From Amanita rubescens (lineage: Eukaryota > Basidiomycota > Agaricomycetes > Agaricales > Amanitaceae), in assembly GCA_015039365.1 (NCBI GenBank), contig WION01000002.1:248001-312000 (forward strand): a stretch of 64,000 nt of DNA, read 5' to 3'. The notes under the pieces were generated by a model. The model was not told the DNA's origin. It saw only the letters and a list, made by a program, of their open reading frames with translations, and did not search any database. Positions 10,404 to 24,037 of the stretch are shown here, one piece after another; position 1 is the stretch's first letter; each line of letters opens with the position of its first letter. The position numbers and the translations under genes were made by a program.

Positions 10404-13400
10404 CTAGTCCGCCTTCTCTTCATCATGGGTACACGACAGCCACGCAAACCACATCATCGTCTTCAGCTGTAGTACATCCTCTTTCCACTTCAATCCTTGG
10501 TTCTGCTCCCGAAACTCTCGAGTCAATAACTCGCACCGCACTACGTTCTCGGGGCTAACAAAGTCTATTGCTACCTTTACACAGTCTGCCAAGTTGGCAA
10601 CCTGTAACCCAATCATCCTCAACTGCTTGTTATAGAATAGTCTGCTCGCGTACCTGATGTGCACATCCGGCAGGTATAAATATTGCCTCCCCAGGTCGTT
10701 GGTATATCCTGTAGCTCTTCACGCCCTGCGTCTCCCAAAGCTCCTTCCTCAATACTTCATCAAGGTATATCTGTTGACTGTGAATCGGATCTTGGATACC
10801 GACACCCTGGATTCTCCTCCGCAAAAATGATCGCAACTTTTCACTGTCCTCGGCACGGAACAAATCCCACGCTGCACAGCCCGGTGATCCATCTGGACAC
10901 GGGGAGGCAAAAGTCATGATGTTTAGTGCATCTGCCATATCCATGTGTAGTCTCGTTGTTCCCTTTGAGCCTTCTGTAAGCGAAGACGCCATGGCATTGT
11001 ACATCTTGGGTCCTACACACCAGGTTATGTTATGTTGACCGTCAGCACCAGGAAGCCGCGACACCTACCAAGATCAGGGCCAACCACGTTAGCGGGGAAA
11101 TGAGAGGACATGTTCATAACACCATCACGCCGAACATAGTCAGGGACAGGGACAGCCTTGCTAAAATCTTCGTAAAGTTCAGGAAAAGTCGTCTTGAACT
11201 CGGCAGAAGACGGCCAATCCTATCACGAGCATCACACATTGTCCAATTCCCAAATCACAATTAACTCACCTTGAGTTTCCAACTTTCCCTCCTTCCTTCG
11301 TAGCTGCCAAACTTGCCAAAGAACTGCTCCACTGTCACTCGCTTATTTGTGTCGGTCTGACATTCGATAATCAAACAGCTCTCTTTCCCATACTTTTCAG
11401 TAAAGTATTCAGGCGTCCACTTGAGGTTGAATTTGCGAAGAACATTCGTAACCACGAACGGTTCTCCACGAGACCATATCTTATCAAACATTGGGAATGT
11501 GAGAACTTCGTCAGGTACGCGGCGCAGCTCATGAGACGGGGTCGAAGAAGTGGTTTCAGACAGACCAGGGGGTACATATGCCGATTCTGAGGTTTCTGGA
11601 ATGTCAGTCGCGGGTGCATTGTGAATGGAATCAACATCTGTTGATTCTTCTGTCGATTTCCCATTAGCACCTAAATGTACAGACAGCTTTTGGTCCTGCA
11701 AGGCTTCCATTTCTTCAATCGCTTTTGAAAGCTCTTCAGTACAAAACCTTGACATGGGTGAAAAATCCTTGGCAGAATGTTCGTTTCGTCGTGTACAGCT
11801 GAGAAAAGAAGGATTGATATGCGCGTATCTCTCTCTTCTGGCTTGGGCGGCCGAGATTTCATCTGGACTCGCATCCGGTGCTGGGCTAGTAAACTCCTTC
11901 ACTTTCTCAAAGCATTCAGCGCACGCCTCGCGTCCGCATATTCTACATAGCCATGAACTCGAAAATATCGAGGTCATACAGGTATCTTGATGACGTGTCA
12001 GCAACGCTGCACCGCCCTAGGCTATGCAACCTACCGCACGTTGTTCGAACATCCGTTTCCCTGGGGCGTCGAATAATCTCGGGTAGCCTGAGATGTTCCA
12101 TTTCCTTACGAAGAGTAGGCAAAAGTGCTTTTGCGACGATGATCTAACGTAATTGATCAATGCACAGCCAGGCAGATCATGAGACTGAATTACCTTCATA
12201 TTCCTCACGAACTGCGGTTCCAAGGGTCTATTCCACTGTTTCGGAAAGTCTAGCATAGGCCCATCCGAGGTCGAACTCTCCACAAAACTGATCCCTACAA
12301 TCGTCTCTTCAAAGTCCTTCAAAAAGAACCGAATACCCTGGAAGCGACACGTATCGCCTGCCCAGCGACGCGTGCAGGCAACGCAGCGAGGGAAATTGTG
12401 CTCCTTGTAACGGTTTGACATGCAGCGCGCAAACTGCATCTCGGGCTGGAGACTAGAAGATTCTCCTGACAAAGCCCTTAAGCGAGCTGAATTAAAACCC
12501 ATCAGAGCAAGTCCGTGATGATTCGAATGAGTTTAAAAGACAGGAAACGCAACGAGCCATCAACATCGAATGGCCGTTGAATGGAAATAGAATTTGGGTT
12601 CAAGCACTGACCATTCTGAAGAGCGATCTGCGCTGCGACGCTTCGTTTCTTCGCATTGTAGCCACGCTTGGAAGGCCCTTTTTGGAATGCGAATTAGGGA
12701 TGGTGGTGATAAATCGGGAACAAAGGGCGGTGTTTACCTTGTGTGCCGTTAACAGGGTTCTTTGCACGGGCTTTCTTCTTTGGCTTGGACGAAAGATCGT
12801 CCTGAGGTTCCTCCGAGCGGCGTTTCGCCTGTCTCAACTCATTGGGTGCTGGAGACTGTGGAGGCGTCAATTGTTGTCGCTGCTGTTGGGGTATTTGTTG
12901 CGAAAATACCGGAACCCCATAGCCGCTTCCTGATGCAGTTTGTCCGTAGTACGGATGAAGGTCATTACGTGGATAATGACGGTAATGATGCGGTTGCTCC
13001 TGATGTGCAGTCCCGCGGGCTGCCAGGCGTACGGACGCTCGTTCTGTCGCCTGCCAATCTGATGAATGGACAACATTATAAATAGATGAAGCACCAAAAG
13101 AGGATGGCAACACACCTTTGGGCTGCCCATTAACTCCATTCTGCGGGTAAGCTTGCGCGTACTCGGCTAGAAGACGCAATGAGTCTATATATGAGTGTCA
13201 GAAATTACGGATAGCGAGGCGACTCACGCTGCTGGGGGTAGCCACCTGACAAAGCTACGTCATTTTAGCACCGCATCAGCGGAACCTTAAGGCATTCAGG
13301 TAACTCACCTTCACGTTCAGTAGAGCTATGCGGCTGCTTAGGGGCGTATGGCATGCCAGCAACATCTTGTTGAGCGGACATCCACATCTGACCCTGACTA

Positions 13401-13783
13401 GGATATCGGACATGATCGTCAACTCGTTGCCTGTGTATTCGTGCGTCATGATCGGGATAAGACACGGATGTGGGCATGTGCGATGACGAGTCATGGTAAT
13501 GGTTGTGCTGTAGAGACGCGGCGTTCTCAATGGGATGCCTCTGACGAGAAGCAGTTGTATCCCAGTCAGCTGCTCTCAGATTGAAAGAAGCGCCGATCCG
13601 GTGGGGAGAAGTATAAGGCAAAGGTGGCATCTGGGGCGTGGCGGAGTGGTGGTGAACATGCGATGGAGAATGAGGAATAGGAAGAGGAAGAGGACCATGG
13701 CCGCGAGGAGAAAAAGAGGCGTCTTGAGGATTGAGAAGAGAAATTATTGAAGTTTTCCTGGTTGGGTCGTGAACGGGGTTCAT
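10404..13783 (-). CDS. KDM3-type JmjC domain protein (putative histone H3K9 demethylase)
   Basis: A multi-exon gene. Exon 1 (13783-13309) starts MNPVHDPTRKTSIISLLNPQ. An 18-nt micro-exon (13245-13228) and a Gln/Pro-rich, Lys-rich disordered region follow. A cysteine-rich zinc block contains FPRCVACTRRWAGDTC and, later, WLCRICGREACAECFEKV, typical of the finger preceding JmjC in KDM3/JMJD1 proteins. The JmjC core has TTRLHMDMADALNIM with the HxD iron ligands, and PGEAIFIPAGCAHQV with the distal His. The C-terminus after the last intron reads VANLADCVKVAIDFVSPENV. The iron triad is therefore intact. KDM3 enzymes remove methyl groups from H3K9 in the nucleus; substrate is inferred from family. 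Its stop is 105 bp upstream of the MDR gene start, same strand. Confidence 0.85.
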
Positions 13784-15285
13784 GATGGTGGTAAGAAGAA
13801 AGACGAACGCTCGCGTCGTCTGTGGCTGGAATGAGGAAAGTGTGGACGCTGAAATACACTATCGCGGAGCTAATTTTGTACTCCGACCGTCATCCAACTT
13901 AATCTTCGCCTCCCACGTGTAATTTGCGCGCGCGGCCTCTCCTTCAAAGTGTTGCCACCCCGCGATGTCTGTAGTGTAGATAATTATCCTCTTCATCACT
14001 GGGCGCCCCGTCGCGAACCGGCGAACCCCGAGGGCACAGCACGCGACCGGACGGCGCTCACGAGCCGGAACGCCGTCCGGGCACAGTCGGTTCAGTGATA
14101 CCTAAATACGACCGCTGATCTCCCTGGTTGCCCCAATTTTGTTTATTCACCCCTTCAACAACGCTTCCCCATCAGCTCATCAACTCAAACTCACTTCAGA
14201 AACACAGCAATCGCGTCCACCGCGGTCCCCGTTCCTTACTTCCTGAAACATGGTCTCCTCCCCAGACGCGCGAGTAGTCCGGCGTCTTATGAGATCGCGT
14301 GCGCTTGCGCGCCCACCGATTACTTTACCTCGCTGACTCATTCCGCGAACCGATAAACTGGGATCCCATCTTGGGAATCAACCCTATCGCGATCTGGGCT
14401 CGTTGCCAGTATTCGCTGGGAAACGATGAATGTTCGATTCCATCTGCGCCGCTGCCGCGCATCTTGCGAGACCAGCGGCGAATACCCCTGACCTAAGTAT
14501 GCTTCGAACATTACTTCACGCCAAGCTTCCTTTCTCTCTCTCGCCTTTTCTTCCCGACTATCCGATTGTGCCCAAATTGTTGCATATCAACGCGCTGTAT
14601 CCGCATGTTCCTTATCTCCTTTTTCGATTACTGGTACCTGCACTCTATCAACGCTCATCTCCTGTCCCTGCTGCCAACCTGCTCCATGCTTCGACTGTTC
14701 ACATACAATTTTTCGCCTCGAATACTTTGCTTAGATACAACAGATCGGCAGCTTAGCTCTTGACCAAAAGCGGTAATTACCCTAATTGTTTATAATGCAC
14801 TCGCTTGCCTTTCACGCACCGGGGTCCTAAAATCGGCTCAACTTGGAGCAGGAGTCATTATTGTCCTCCATATAGTAGTAGTATTTCATTTTACTTGATA
14901 CACGTGTGCATGAGCCAACTACAGGGTCCCTCATGTCGAAGAAATGCGAAGTGAAAGAGAACGTTGACACGGGCAAAGACGGAAATGATTGGAAAACCCT
15001 GATTGATCCCGGTACAATATATAGTCAACATGAACCCACGAACCCAATCTGAAGAGAAAGTAGCAACTGATTCGGATGATAAGATGAGAGCCATGAAGAG
15101 TGGAAATAACAACCCCATAATACCATACCCATAGAAACGAAGGAGAAGAGAAATAATGGATAGAACCAGACAGTGGCCGTATAAAAAAGTCAAAAATACC
15201 TGCGAAGGAGCTCGGCAGCCTGGGTGGCAGAATATAATACCTTATCCAAGATCAACTTGCAAATCGTCCAGGCTGCCCAAAACCG
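13784..15285. other. 1.5-kb intergenic region with GC-rich inverted repeat; no supported gene
   Basis: This holds the upstream region of the JmjC gene and the 3' flank of SSK1. Short + strand frames (for example 14430-14756) show no conserved features. A minus-strand hydrophobic frame at 14891-15193 is most simply read as SSK1 3' UTR. The GC-rich part contains the inverted repeat listed separately. Confidence 0.4.
14047..14080. repeat. Perfect 10-bp inverted repeat, 14-nt loop
   Basis: CCGGACGGCG at 14047-14056 and CGCCGTCCGG at 14071-14080 are exact reverse complements. It lies about 265 bp upstream of the JmjC gene start, so it could be a dyad transcription-factor site or an RNA hairpin in a leader. 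Confidence 0.6.
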
Positions 15286-18200
15286 TCACGAGACACGCGA
15301 GGGTGCTACGTCAGGCAGTCTATTCGTCGTTTCGTCAATGCTGAAGGTGTTCGGAGAGCACGAGTTGTGGCGGGATGTGGTAGGCAATTTGACTACGCCT
15401 CCCTGGTCAGATTCTGGACTTCCGCGTGGACTCCTGTCGGATTTTGACGCCTTGCTCGTCGACGGGAACGAGGACATTTCTCCATCATCTAGGCAAGAAG
15501 GTTAATGAATTAACAAAACGTCCAAGACGCCTGTCGGAAAATCGCACCGTCTCCTGCACCTAATCAACCATATAAGCCTAGTTACCATGCTGGCAACGGT
15601 AATGTTTACTAACCACTTGCGACATCTGGCTTGCCCTGCCTTACTGCTGCCTTGTTTGAGAGTGCTTGTGACTCGTCCCAGGTACTCGGGTTAATATTGT
15701 CGCCCGGCCGGGTTTCGTCTCGAGCTTGCCCCCTGGCGTTTTGAGTCTGATCACTCTGGGCCTTCAAACCGGTCCTAGCTGATTGAACCGCAGTTGATAC
15801 CGCCTCGGACGTTTGAGCTTGAGGAGATGCTGGATTCTTGCGAGATTTAGGCACATGCAGACGTTCAGCGATGCTTCGGGCTTGCGCTTGCTGTCCATGC
15901 GAAATGCTCCTCATAACGTTCGGTCTAAGATCCGCCCACATTTGCAACGCTTTAATGGACCCCCACTCTATGATTTTGCTGTTCAACCATGCCAAGGACA
16001 CTGGTTTAGTAAGGAAGTCGTTGCAACCAGCGCCAAGGGCCGCCACACGATCCTTCCGTAGAGATGATGCCGTTAGAGCGACTATTATGACCGAAGGGTG
16101 ATATGGCGAATTGAGGGTGCGTGATTCCGGAGAAAGAAGATCAGACGGCGTCCGCGCCGGAGAGACACCCGAGTCGGTAGTAGGCGTAGGCGTATTCGGG
16201 TACAGGGCTTGCGCGGTGTCCTTTTCCATCCGCCGTATTTCCTTCGTGGCCTCGATGCCGTCCATGACTGGCATTTGAATATCCATCTAGCAAATTAATG
16301 AGACAGTGCACCAAACGCAACTATTGCCGTACCAGGATCAAGTGAAAGACGCCAGTTTTCCATTTCTCCACGGCCTCCTGGCCGTTACTTGCAATATCGT
16401 ATTGGATTTTCCTTTTCTTCATGAACGTGGACAGAATGGTTTGATTAATGGGGTTGTCTAGCAAGGTTTCAGTGCGTCGTTAAAAATGAACGTCAATGGT
16501 AGTTACCGTCGACTATCAGCACACTAATGGGTGGCACAATGATATTTTCTTGGGCATTTCCTTTTTTCTTTCTGTTGGATTTGGCATTTGCGGACGAGGT
16601 ATCCTCATTAGTAGATGCATTTGATTCCGTGGCCCGCCGCTTCAGTCCTGAGCGTCGTGTGGGGGTTGGTGTGGGTCGAGGTGTGGTCGAACTAGGTGAT
16701 GAAACGGCTTTTACGATCACCTGCACAGAATCGGTCTTTGCGGGGGTGACTGGAGAGGGAGACTGGATTTCACTCGTTGACGCAGACGTGGACGCTTGCT
16801 CAGGACCAGGTCCACTTTGACTTCGCACAATAGGCTTTACTTGCGCAGCGGACGGCACCCCCGTCGTCGAAGCAGCCCTGGTAGCAGCTGTTGGAGGCAT
16901 AGGCTGCGGCTGTGGCGTTGAAGTAGGCTTATCTATTGGGTTTGCTGGCGCGCGAGCCGTCGATAGTTTCCGATCGTGCTGTTGCCCTCTGTCTCTTTCC
17001 ATCGCATGCGTTGAAGGTGCGCGAGAAGAGTTCTTAACCCGAGGGTGAAAAAAGATTCCGGCAGGCTGACCGTCGGAGCTTTGTATCACAAGACCAGACG
17101 ACGGCGTTCCGCCGAGCCTATGAGCCGCATGAGAGAAATATTCAGCACTGTCGGACGCGCCCAGGGGTGACGATGGATGTAGTGAAGAGTGATCGGAGGT
17201 CGTTGATGATCGTGTCGATCTATCCATATTAGTCTTTCCGCCGTTGAGCCGCGGTATGACAGCTCTCGACGGCAGCCTGTGGCCAGCTAACGTGTTTACG
17301 CTAGCGTAGCTCCCGATAAAAGCACCGTGGGCGAAGATTCCCGGACTCTGGGGCGTCGTGGCAATAGGTAGAAAAAGCGGATCAATGATTGGTTTCGTCA
17401 CAGCCATATACAGCGCAGTTAGGAGTCTACGGGGCCCGGCAGGTTTAGGTATGATCATGACTTCGGGCGCCGGTACGTTTAGCTTTGTGTAACCTGCGAT
17501 GACGGTTTGTAATGTGTCTTTCGCCGCTTTGTAGTTTGAGAGACCAGTGAAATGCAAAACAACGACTGAGGAAGGAACTGGTAAGGGAAGCGGTACGGTG
17601 CGGCCTGCAGGCGGGGACGACTGCGGCCGATGGATGTTAACCAGGGAAGGCCGACGAGTGCGACACGGGCTCTGGTCATTCCGCAGAGAATAGAGTCGCT
17701 CCTTGAGCATGTTCACGTCGTCATCAATGACGATAAAGTGAGTGGGTGCAGGCACTTGATTAGACGTATCGTCCTTGGAGGTGGTATTATCCGCGGCTTC
17801 CTGAGGTTCAGACGGTTTAGGCACACCCGTCGCCGCGGTCACGTCTTCCACGTTACCTTCAGGCGAGACATGGTTGACATCCATTCCCCACGTAGTAAGA
17901 TAACTAGTAAAATGCTGAGCGAAGGAACCTTTAGAGCTTGCATATAACGCCACCCTCTTGCCCTTTAGACTCTCGGCAAAAGTGGATAGCTGTTCAAGCG
18001 AAGGCTCCGCTGCCACCAGATCAGCATCAGTAACCATTATTGCGGGCGTGGGTGGAGAAGATTTGCCACGAGCTAGAGTTAGTCTCAACTCACAAGAACG
18101 CCCGCATGTAAAACTTGGCGGTGGCGGGAGATCAGAAACGAGCTTTGCACCGATCGGGGACAGAATGCGGCGCAGAACTACAGTCGAAAAGGCGGGTCGG

Positions 18201-19172
18201 GAACGTGTCGGCTCTTCTGCCGAGTCTATAGCACAAAATTTGTGCGAGACTACGAACGTAACATTCACCACGTCCGTCGGCTCGCCTAGAAGAAGGCTAG
18301 AGGACGCAGAACCGTTAACGAAAGGCTTTTCTTGGCTCAGATTAATGGGAGCAAGGGCGGTTAAAAGGCCCAGTTCTATTGTATCACCTCGCTGAGCGGT
18401 GCTCAATATTTGTCGAATTGTCTACCGCACACATAAGATCTACGACCATTAGTTTGGGACGTTTACTTACATGAGAGAGCGAATAACTTATGGCATCCTC
18501 GTCACCTCTAACCCATATATGCTTTAATCCAGCATCACCATGGTATAGCACCAAGTCTGCGCCCGCTTGCGCGGCGGCCCCACTCAGCCCATCCCCTACG
18601 CTCTGCATCAGTTCTCCAATGTCAAAATCGACATGCTCAGCATGCGAATTCTTGACATCCGAAATTGGCGGTTCAGAGTCAGAAAACGGAGCGCATAGTG
18701 CGGTCATATTAGCGGAAATGTAATTGAGATTTTTCATGACGGCGAACATGGCCGACATGCACGGTGTTGGCACAGAGAAAGTACACGCTGCGAACTGTTC
18801 TTTGGCGGGGTCTAGAACTTGCTGAGGTGAAACCTGAAGCATAGTTTGGATAATGCACTGAAGCGAGTCGGCCAATTCGAGCGATACTTCGTGACAATGA
18901 GAAATGTCCGGAGATATAGGGGCGGAACGAGAGGAAGAAGACAAGTCTAGACTTCGATGGGGATTGCGGAGCTGTGAAGGAGTTGGCATAGATAGTGAAC
19001 GACCAAAATGGGGCAGCAGCGTGGGAGGGAGAGGGTGCTGCCAATACAAGGGCTGATGGTCACTGGAATCCGGGGCACTTGAGTCGAGGTGGGCATCTAC
19101 AGCATCGTGGACGGTGCAGTCACCGTCGCCCATGAACTGGAGACGTACGGCAGGGAGATTGGGTGAATTCAT
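15286..19172 (-). CDS. SSK1: SSK1-type response regulator of the HOG stress pathway, 1,205 aa
   Basis: Five exons (19172-18471, 18421-16507, 16457-16333, 16286-15614, 15488-15286) join exactly to 3,618 nt. The N-terminal part has an SSK1-like block (DIGELMQSVGDGLSGAAAQ, VLYHGDAGLKHIWVRG, SYSLSH|TIRQIL). A long Ser/Pro-rich linker follows. The C-terminal receiver reads PPISVLIVDDNPINQTILST, then FMKKRKIQYDIASNGQEAVE. The phospho-acceptor Asp lies in LILMDIQMPVMDGIEATKEI. The switch region is IIVALTASS and the conserved Lys is in DFLTKPVSLAWL. The receiver carries a Ser/Pro/Thr-rich insertion of ~40 residues after EIRR. Unphosphorylated SSK1 activates the SSK2-type MAPKKK upstream of Hog1. The ATG chosen is the first in frame; an upstream TTG is ignored. 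Confidence 0.9.
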
Positions 19173-19345
19173 GGCCACGGATGGTGGCCGTAAGAGAACA
19201 AGAAGGAGAGTAAGGACTGGGAGACGGAGGAATCGCAAACCAGCATTTCAAACGACACCAAATATAGGACTGTATTGAAGTGGGAATATGTAAAAATTAT
19301 CAATATTCTGCTTCCATCTCCCCCACCCTGTCTCACAGCATTCAC

Positions 19346-22300
19346 TCAGTAAGATAACTCTACATCGCCCTGTCACAGATCGAGGGTCTTAGCTTTCTAA
19401 CCTTATTTAATTCCGTAATAAACATACCTCGGCAACCAAATCCATATCGTGGTAACTGACCCTCTTTCCTGCCGCGGCCCGGGGATCTTCCCGAGCATCT
19501 GGTGGTGGAGGGGGCGGTCCACCTTGGCCTGTCCCCTTTCTTCGGCTTCCACCTCCACTCGACAATGCAGAGTCCAATGCTGCGGCGCTAGGTTTCGGCG
19601 GTAACCCGGCTGCGGCCGGTACATTAGAATTCTCCGTACTAGGGGCAAATCCGCTGATGCGATCGCTTAGTCGTCTAGCCACCGTAGCCTCGTCCCTTCT
19701 TGATGGCACCATAGTGGCAGGGTACCCCGGGGGTCCAAAAGGTCCTCCTGCATATGAATGTGGGTCCCAGTACCCATTCTGATAAGGTGGCGGATACCCG
19801 GGGCCGTATGCCCCACCGCCGTAATATGGTGGGCGTCCGTAATCACCACCGTGGTAGACTGGTGGACCTTGAATGCCGTACGCCTGGGGTGGAGCAGCTT
19901 GGCTATTGCTGTTCGTGGGAGGAGGTGGATGACTAAACGGCTGAATACGGTGCGGATCAAGGGCGAAGTTGTTGAAATAAGGTATCTGTCGACCACAGAC
20001 AAATATCATCAGAAAAGGCAAGGCAGGAAGTACCCTAGAAAATTTAGGACCCTACCTCCTCGAGGTACTTGACATGCTCTGGATGTTTATTTGCAATGTG
20101 TTTTTCGACGAATGAAGTAGCTTTGAAGAGTTTTTGACACGTTTTGCACCTGAACTTGCCTTCATCTTCCTGTTTAATAAATTGTTCAACTGCCTTTGAC
20201 AGCTCTCTACAAAAACGTTCAACAAGTATTACCTAAGAATGGAAACAGACATACTCATCGTAACTTTTGCCACTATAATCACGAGGATCAACGCCATTAC
20301 GGTTAATCAACAGCGCAACTTTTGAATCCAGCCATTCCAGCCACCGGTCGTCTACGCGTTGATGCATTAAAACCTTGCTTAGCGAGATAGAATGGGGCAT
20401 ACCATTACGCTTCGTATCTTTACTCTCCGTTGAACCTTTCCTCGGTTCTTTCTCCTTTTCAGCACCCTTGTCACTACTCTCATCCTCTTTCTTATCTTTG
20501 TCTATCTCCCCCGCCTTCGTCTCCTCACGTGGAGACTTGTACAATGGTTTTCTCACGTGTTTTATGCACTTACGTTGTAATTCTTCCAGATGATCAGTTA
20601 CAACAGCGCAGTAATAGCACGTGTGATAGGCAGCTCGGAGGTAAGCAAGGTACAGGTCTAGAGACATGGCAGTCTGGACACGGCATATCAGCATGTGCCT
20701 ACTCGCTTAAAGAATCTAACTTTACAAACCTTCGTTTCTTCGTAAGCCTTCTCATCGTTAATATCAACAAGACCCTGGTCACGCAGGTCCGCCATGATCT
20801 TCTCAATTCTACGCTCCACGGCAATACTGCCTCGCTCAAGGGGCTCCGGTTCTTCATCCTCCATGTCAGGAGGTGCCATGTTGGTGTCGGGTTGCTCAGT
20901 ACTCTGTGTTCCTTCACTATCGACCTTCGGTACGTTCAAGGGTGGCACTTTGGCGGCGCAAACTCGAGCCGCTTCGTCCTCCAGAATTTCAGCCAGTATC
21001 TTTGTATTGCCCAAATCTTTCGCAATTCGATCAGGTTTACTAGCAACTTCAGGAGTAAAACGAATCTTGTTCACGAAAGGACGCTGGTTATGAGTAACAT
21101 GTAGTTTGAAACCCTCAATCTATTAACCATAAATTAGTCACTGCACGTAAAACACGGAGCAATGACAAACCTTCTTCTCAGACAACTCAGTCATTACGAG
21201 TGACATATCTGCATCGTCTCGGAACCTCAACCAACCCGCGCGGTAAAAGTTTCGCTTCTGGAGAGGGTCGCCCAAAGCAAGGTACACAAAGCCCGGAATT
21301 TTGCTACACGCCTTTGAAAACGTTAGTTTCAAGTTTTACTCGGGATAAACTTTTTGCACCTCTTCCAATTTTACGCGGCCAATATCCGGTGGTATTGTCC
21401 TAATCATGACTTGATTGCCTTCAGGCATGGCAGACATTTCCTCTGCACGGTTGTTCCGTTTATTTTCATTGGCACTCTTTCCATTGGCATCCCTGTTAGC
21501 ATCATTATCTCCGCCCTCATCGTCACCGTCATTGAACCCATCGTCATCCCCTTTCGAGTCTTCAATTGCGTTGCCATTCGTCTCCTTTGAACTAGCTTCA
21601 CCATTACTAACACTCTCCTTGATGGGAGATGTCGGTTCCGGCTCAGATTCATTCAAGTCAAGATCAAATTTGCCGGATTCGAGGTCATGCAAAAACGCAT
21701 TCACTCGCCCTCTCCAGCCTTCTTTCCTCACCCTAGTTCGCAGGTCCTGGAACTCGAGCGCAGGGTCATATTTTTCCGCGAACCATGGTGACTTCCTATG
21801 ATGGTCAAACATGGTTTGAAGCTACAAACACGAATGGAAACGATTCAGTCAAAATCTTATCAACCAGAGCAGATCGCAAGATAGTGGCAAAAATAATATA
21901 CATGGTCCAGTCGGACACGAGCCAAGTCGAGATGATGCTGACCTGTGCAGCCGCAAATTCCTTCTTGTACTTCTCCCACCTCATTTTGATGCCGTTTCTA
22001 GGCTTGGTGCCATCACCGGCTTCCTGCTCAGCAGCTTTGTCAGCGTTGTCTTCGTCAATAGCCTGCTGAGGGTAATGAAACCTGAACCACTCGGCATATT
22101 GTTTCAAGGTTGCTGGATAATCGAAGGTATGTGGATCTGGGGGCGGACGGCGGCCCGGAAACGGCGGAGGTGGGCCACGTCTGGGAGAATAACCACCATA
22201 AGTGCGTGAATGCGCATCTGTAACGGAACAAAAAAAAAGCGTGTCAGCTGTTGAAGGGAATAAATATGGCAGGTAATAGAGGCGGACCGTAGTCATCGTT

Positions 22301-22653
22301 GTAGCGAGGCCGTGGATCGTACCTGTCTCTATCGTAAGGAGACAGGGACCGTCGCCGCTTTCTTCCTACTTCAGGGTGAAACATGAGAAAGTGAAAGGAA
22401 ATGTTTGAAATATTTACATACCTTCTTCCGGAGGCGGACTACGACTTCTTCCCCGACGACCATAATCGTAGGCAGCCCGGTCTCGCTCGTAGTTAGGCCA
22501 AGCACGGTCTCTATCATAGGTATCCCAGTCTGCCCTGTACGAGTCACCGGGATAGGCAGCATCAGGATAGGGTTGTCTTGGAGGATAAGAGCTGCGAGGA
22601 GAACGAGAGCGAGAACGACGAGGAGGAGGATACGAAGAAGAAGACCAGGACAT
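19346..22653 (-). CDS. ARS2: ARS2/Serrate homologue, nuclear cap-complex effector
   Basis: An Arg/Ser-rich start (SYPPPRRSRSRSPRSSYPPR) leads into DPHTFDYPATLKQYAEWFRF, then KMRWEKYKKEFAAAQ and FDHHRKSPWFAEKYDP. An acidic linker and an RRM-like region (KIPGFVYLALGDPLQKRNFY, RAGWLRF) follow. The Mid domain reads LDLYLAYLRAAYHTCYYC. The signature C2H2 finger is KFRCKTCQKLFKATSFVEKH, then IANKHPEHVKYLEE. The tail is Pro/Gly-rich. A short last exon (19369-19346, 24 nt of coding) gives GDVELSY, close to the conserved ARS2 C-terminus that docks on the cap-binding complex; without it the frame ends in an unrelated CLLRN. ARS2 links CBP80/20 to RNA export, processing or decay. Its start is 285 bp from the ESF2 stop, same strand. 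Confidence 0.9.
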
Positions 22654-22937
22654 TGTTTAAAGAGAAAAGAAAGAGCTGAGAAAGTTTGAGAACATGACAA
22701 GACAGCGTATCAGAGCCCGCTGGGGAGAGGTCGAGCATAGTGAAGCACAGACCTCTGAGATCACGACACAGACGCGGATTTTCAACGAGCTCTTCTCGTC
22801 ACCAAGAAGCTCAGCTGTGTGCGCGATGAACCTGAACAGACCTCAATTCTGCCGCCAATTTCCATTTTCAATCTCCGCTTCAAATTTAAACATTATATAC
22901 GCGCGGGCCCGTGCGCATCGCGATCCGCACAACTGAA

Positions 22938-23852
22938 CTAGAATATCTGTCCTAGTACATCCTTAAGTTGACCTTCTGTTGACCGCTTTTTCTTGCGTGC
23001 TTCTAGTACTTCCTCTCCAATTTCCCGTTTTTTGTTATTAATCACCTTCAATTCCATTACTTCCCCCTTTTCCCGCTTCTTCTCTGCCCGCTTTTCTAGT
23101 TGTCGAGCAACTTCAACATTCCTAAGATATTCCTGTTGTTCCGATCTGGATTGAGACAACTCCACGCGTAACTTGGCCGCATGTATCGCTGCCTCTTGAG
23201 CTTCAAGGAGAGTTCGTTCACTTTGAAGATCAAAATACACATTGTGTGAACAGACATACCAACTTGTTCGGTAAGCATGTGCCACTTAAATTTCGGCAGG
23301 TATTTCATCGTCCACACATCGTCTCGCCACCGCGTGCCCTTCTTCCCTCCGATCGGTTGTGCATTCAACATCTCCGCCACACAACGTGCTATCTTTTTAT
23401 CCTTAAACTCTACCCAGCCTTCAGTGAAATGAGGCTTTTTTGTTGATGTATATTTCCGCCGAAGGTAGGCACGCTTAGGGTCTGTTTCTTTGCGTTTCAG
23501 CAAAACATGTGTTACACGTTATATTCCGGAATGACACACCTTCCTGTTGCAAATACACCCTTCCGACTTCCCCATATGCACTCATCAGGTGCCGTACTTT
23601 GGCCGGTTGCATACCTGGGGGGATCCGGGAGATATAAATGATACCTGCTTTATCTTGAGCAGCTTTGTAGAGTGCCAGGGCCTCCGGCGTCAATGGCTTC
23701 ACGACTTTGAAAGGCGCCGAGTAGCCTTCTGGGTTCATTCCCTCGGGGAATTGCTCGTATTCCGAACGGTTGTCGATTTCGGAACTTTCTTCATTTTGCC
23801 TAGAGGGTCCTGCTTCATTTTCATCGTTGCTGGACAGAGCTTCTTTCATCAT
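22938..23852 (-). CDS. ESF2: ESF2/ABT1, pre-rRNA processing RNA-binding protein
   Basis: ESF2 is an RRM protein of the small-subunit processome that stimulates the helicase Dbp8. Blocks seen: [38 protein letters not shown], then [20 protein letters not shown], then [20 protein letters not shown] and [20 protein letters not shown]. The C-terminal helical tail ([20 protein letters not shown]) is rich in Lys and Glu. The start is taken at MMKEAL (23852). The open frame extends further upstream without an ATG that fits, and the CBP80 stop lies 186 bp away. The intron near 23,260 leaves the frame one nucleotide short at a GG donor. Confidence 0.88.
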
Positions 23853-24037
23853 AGAATTGGATGGAGCAGAAGGAGCAGGAATCCAACCCTCCTTGAATGG
23901 ACGCGTCTGACTGATTTTCTGGTAAAGCCATTGAAAAATAACGATAAACACACTTGTCGTAAGCACTATTTTAATTAACGAGATCTCAACGAATAGAATA
24001 CACATATAGTCCCACGAGAAGATTCTCAACATCCGGA

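Noticed and set aside
14891..15193. 100-residue hydrophobic frame on the minus strand downstream of SSK1
   Set aside because: No family resemblance, no good start context, and it lies where SSK1 3' UTR is expected.
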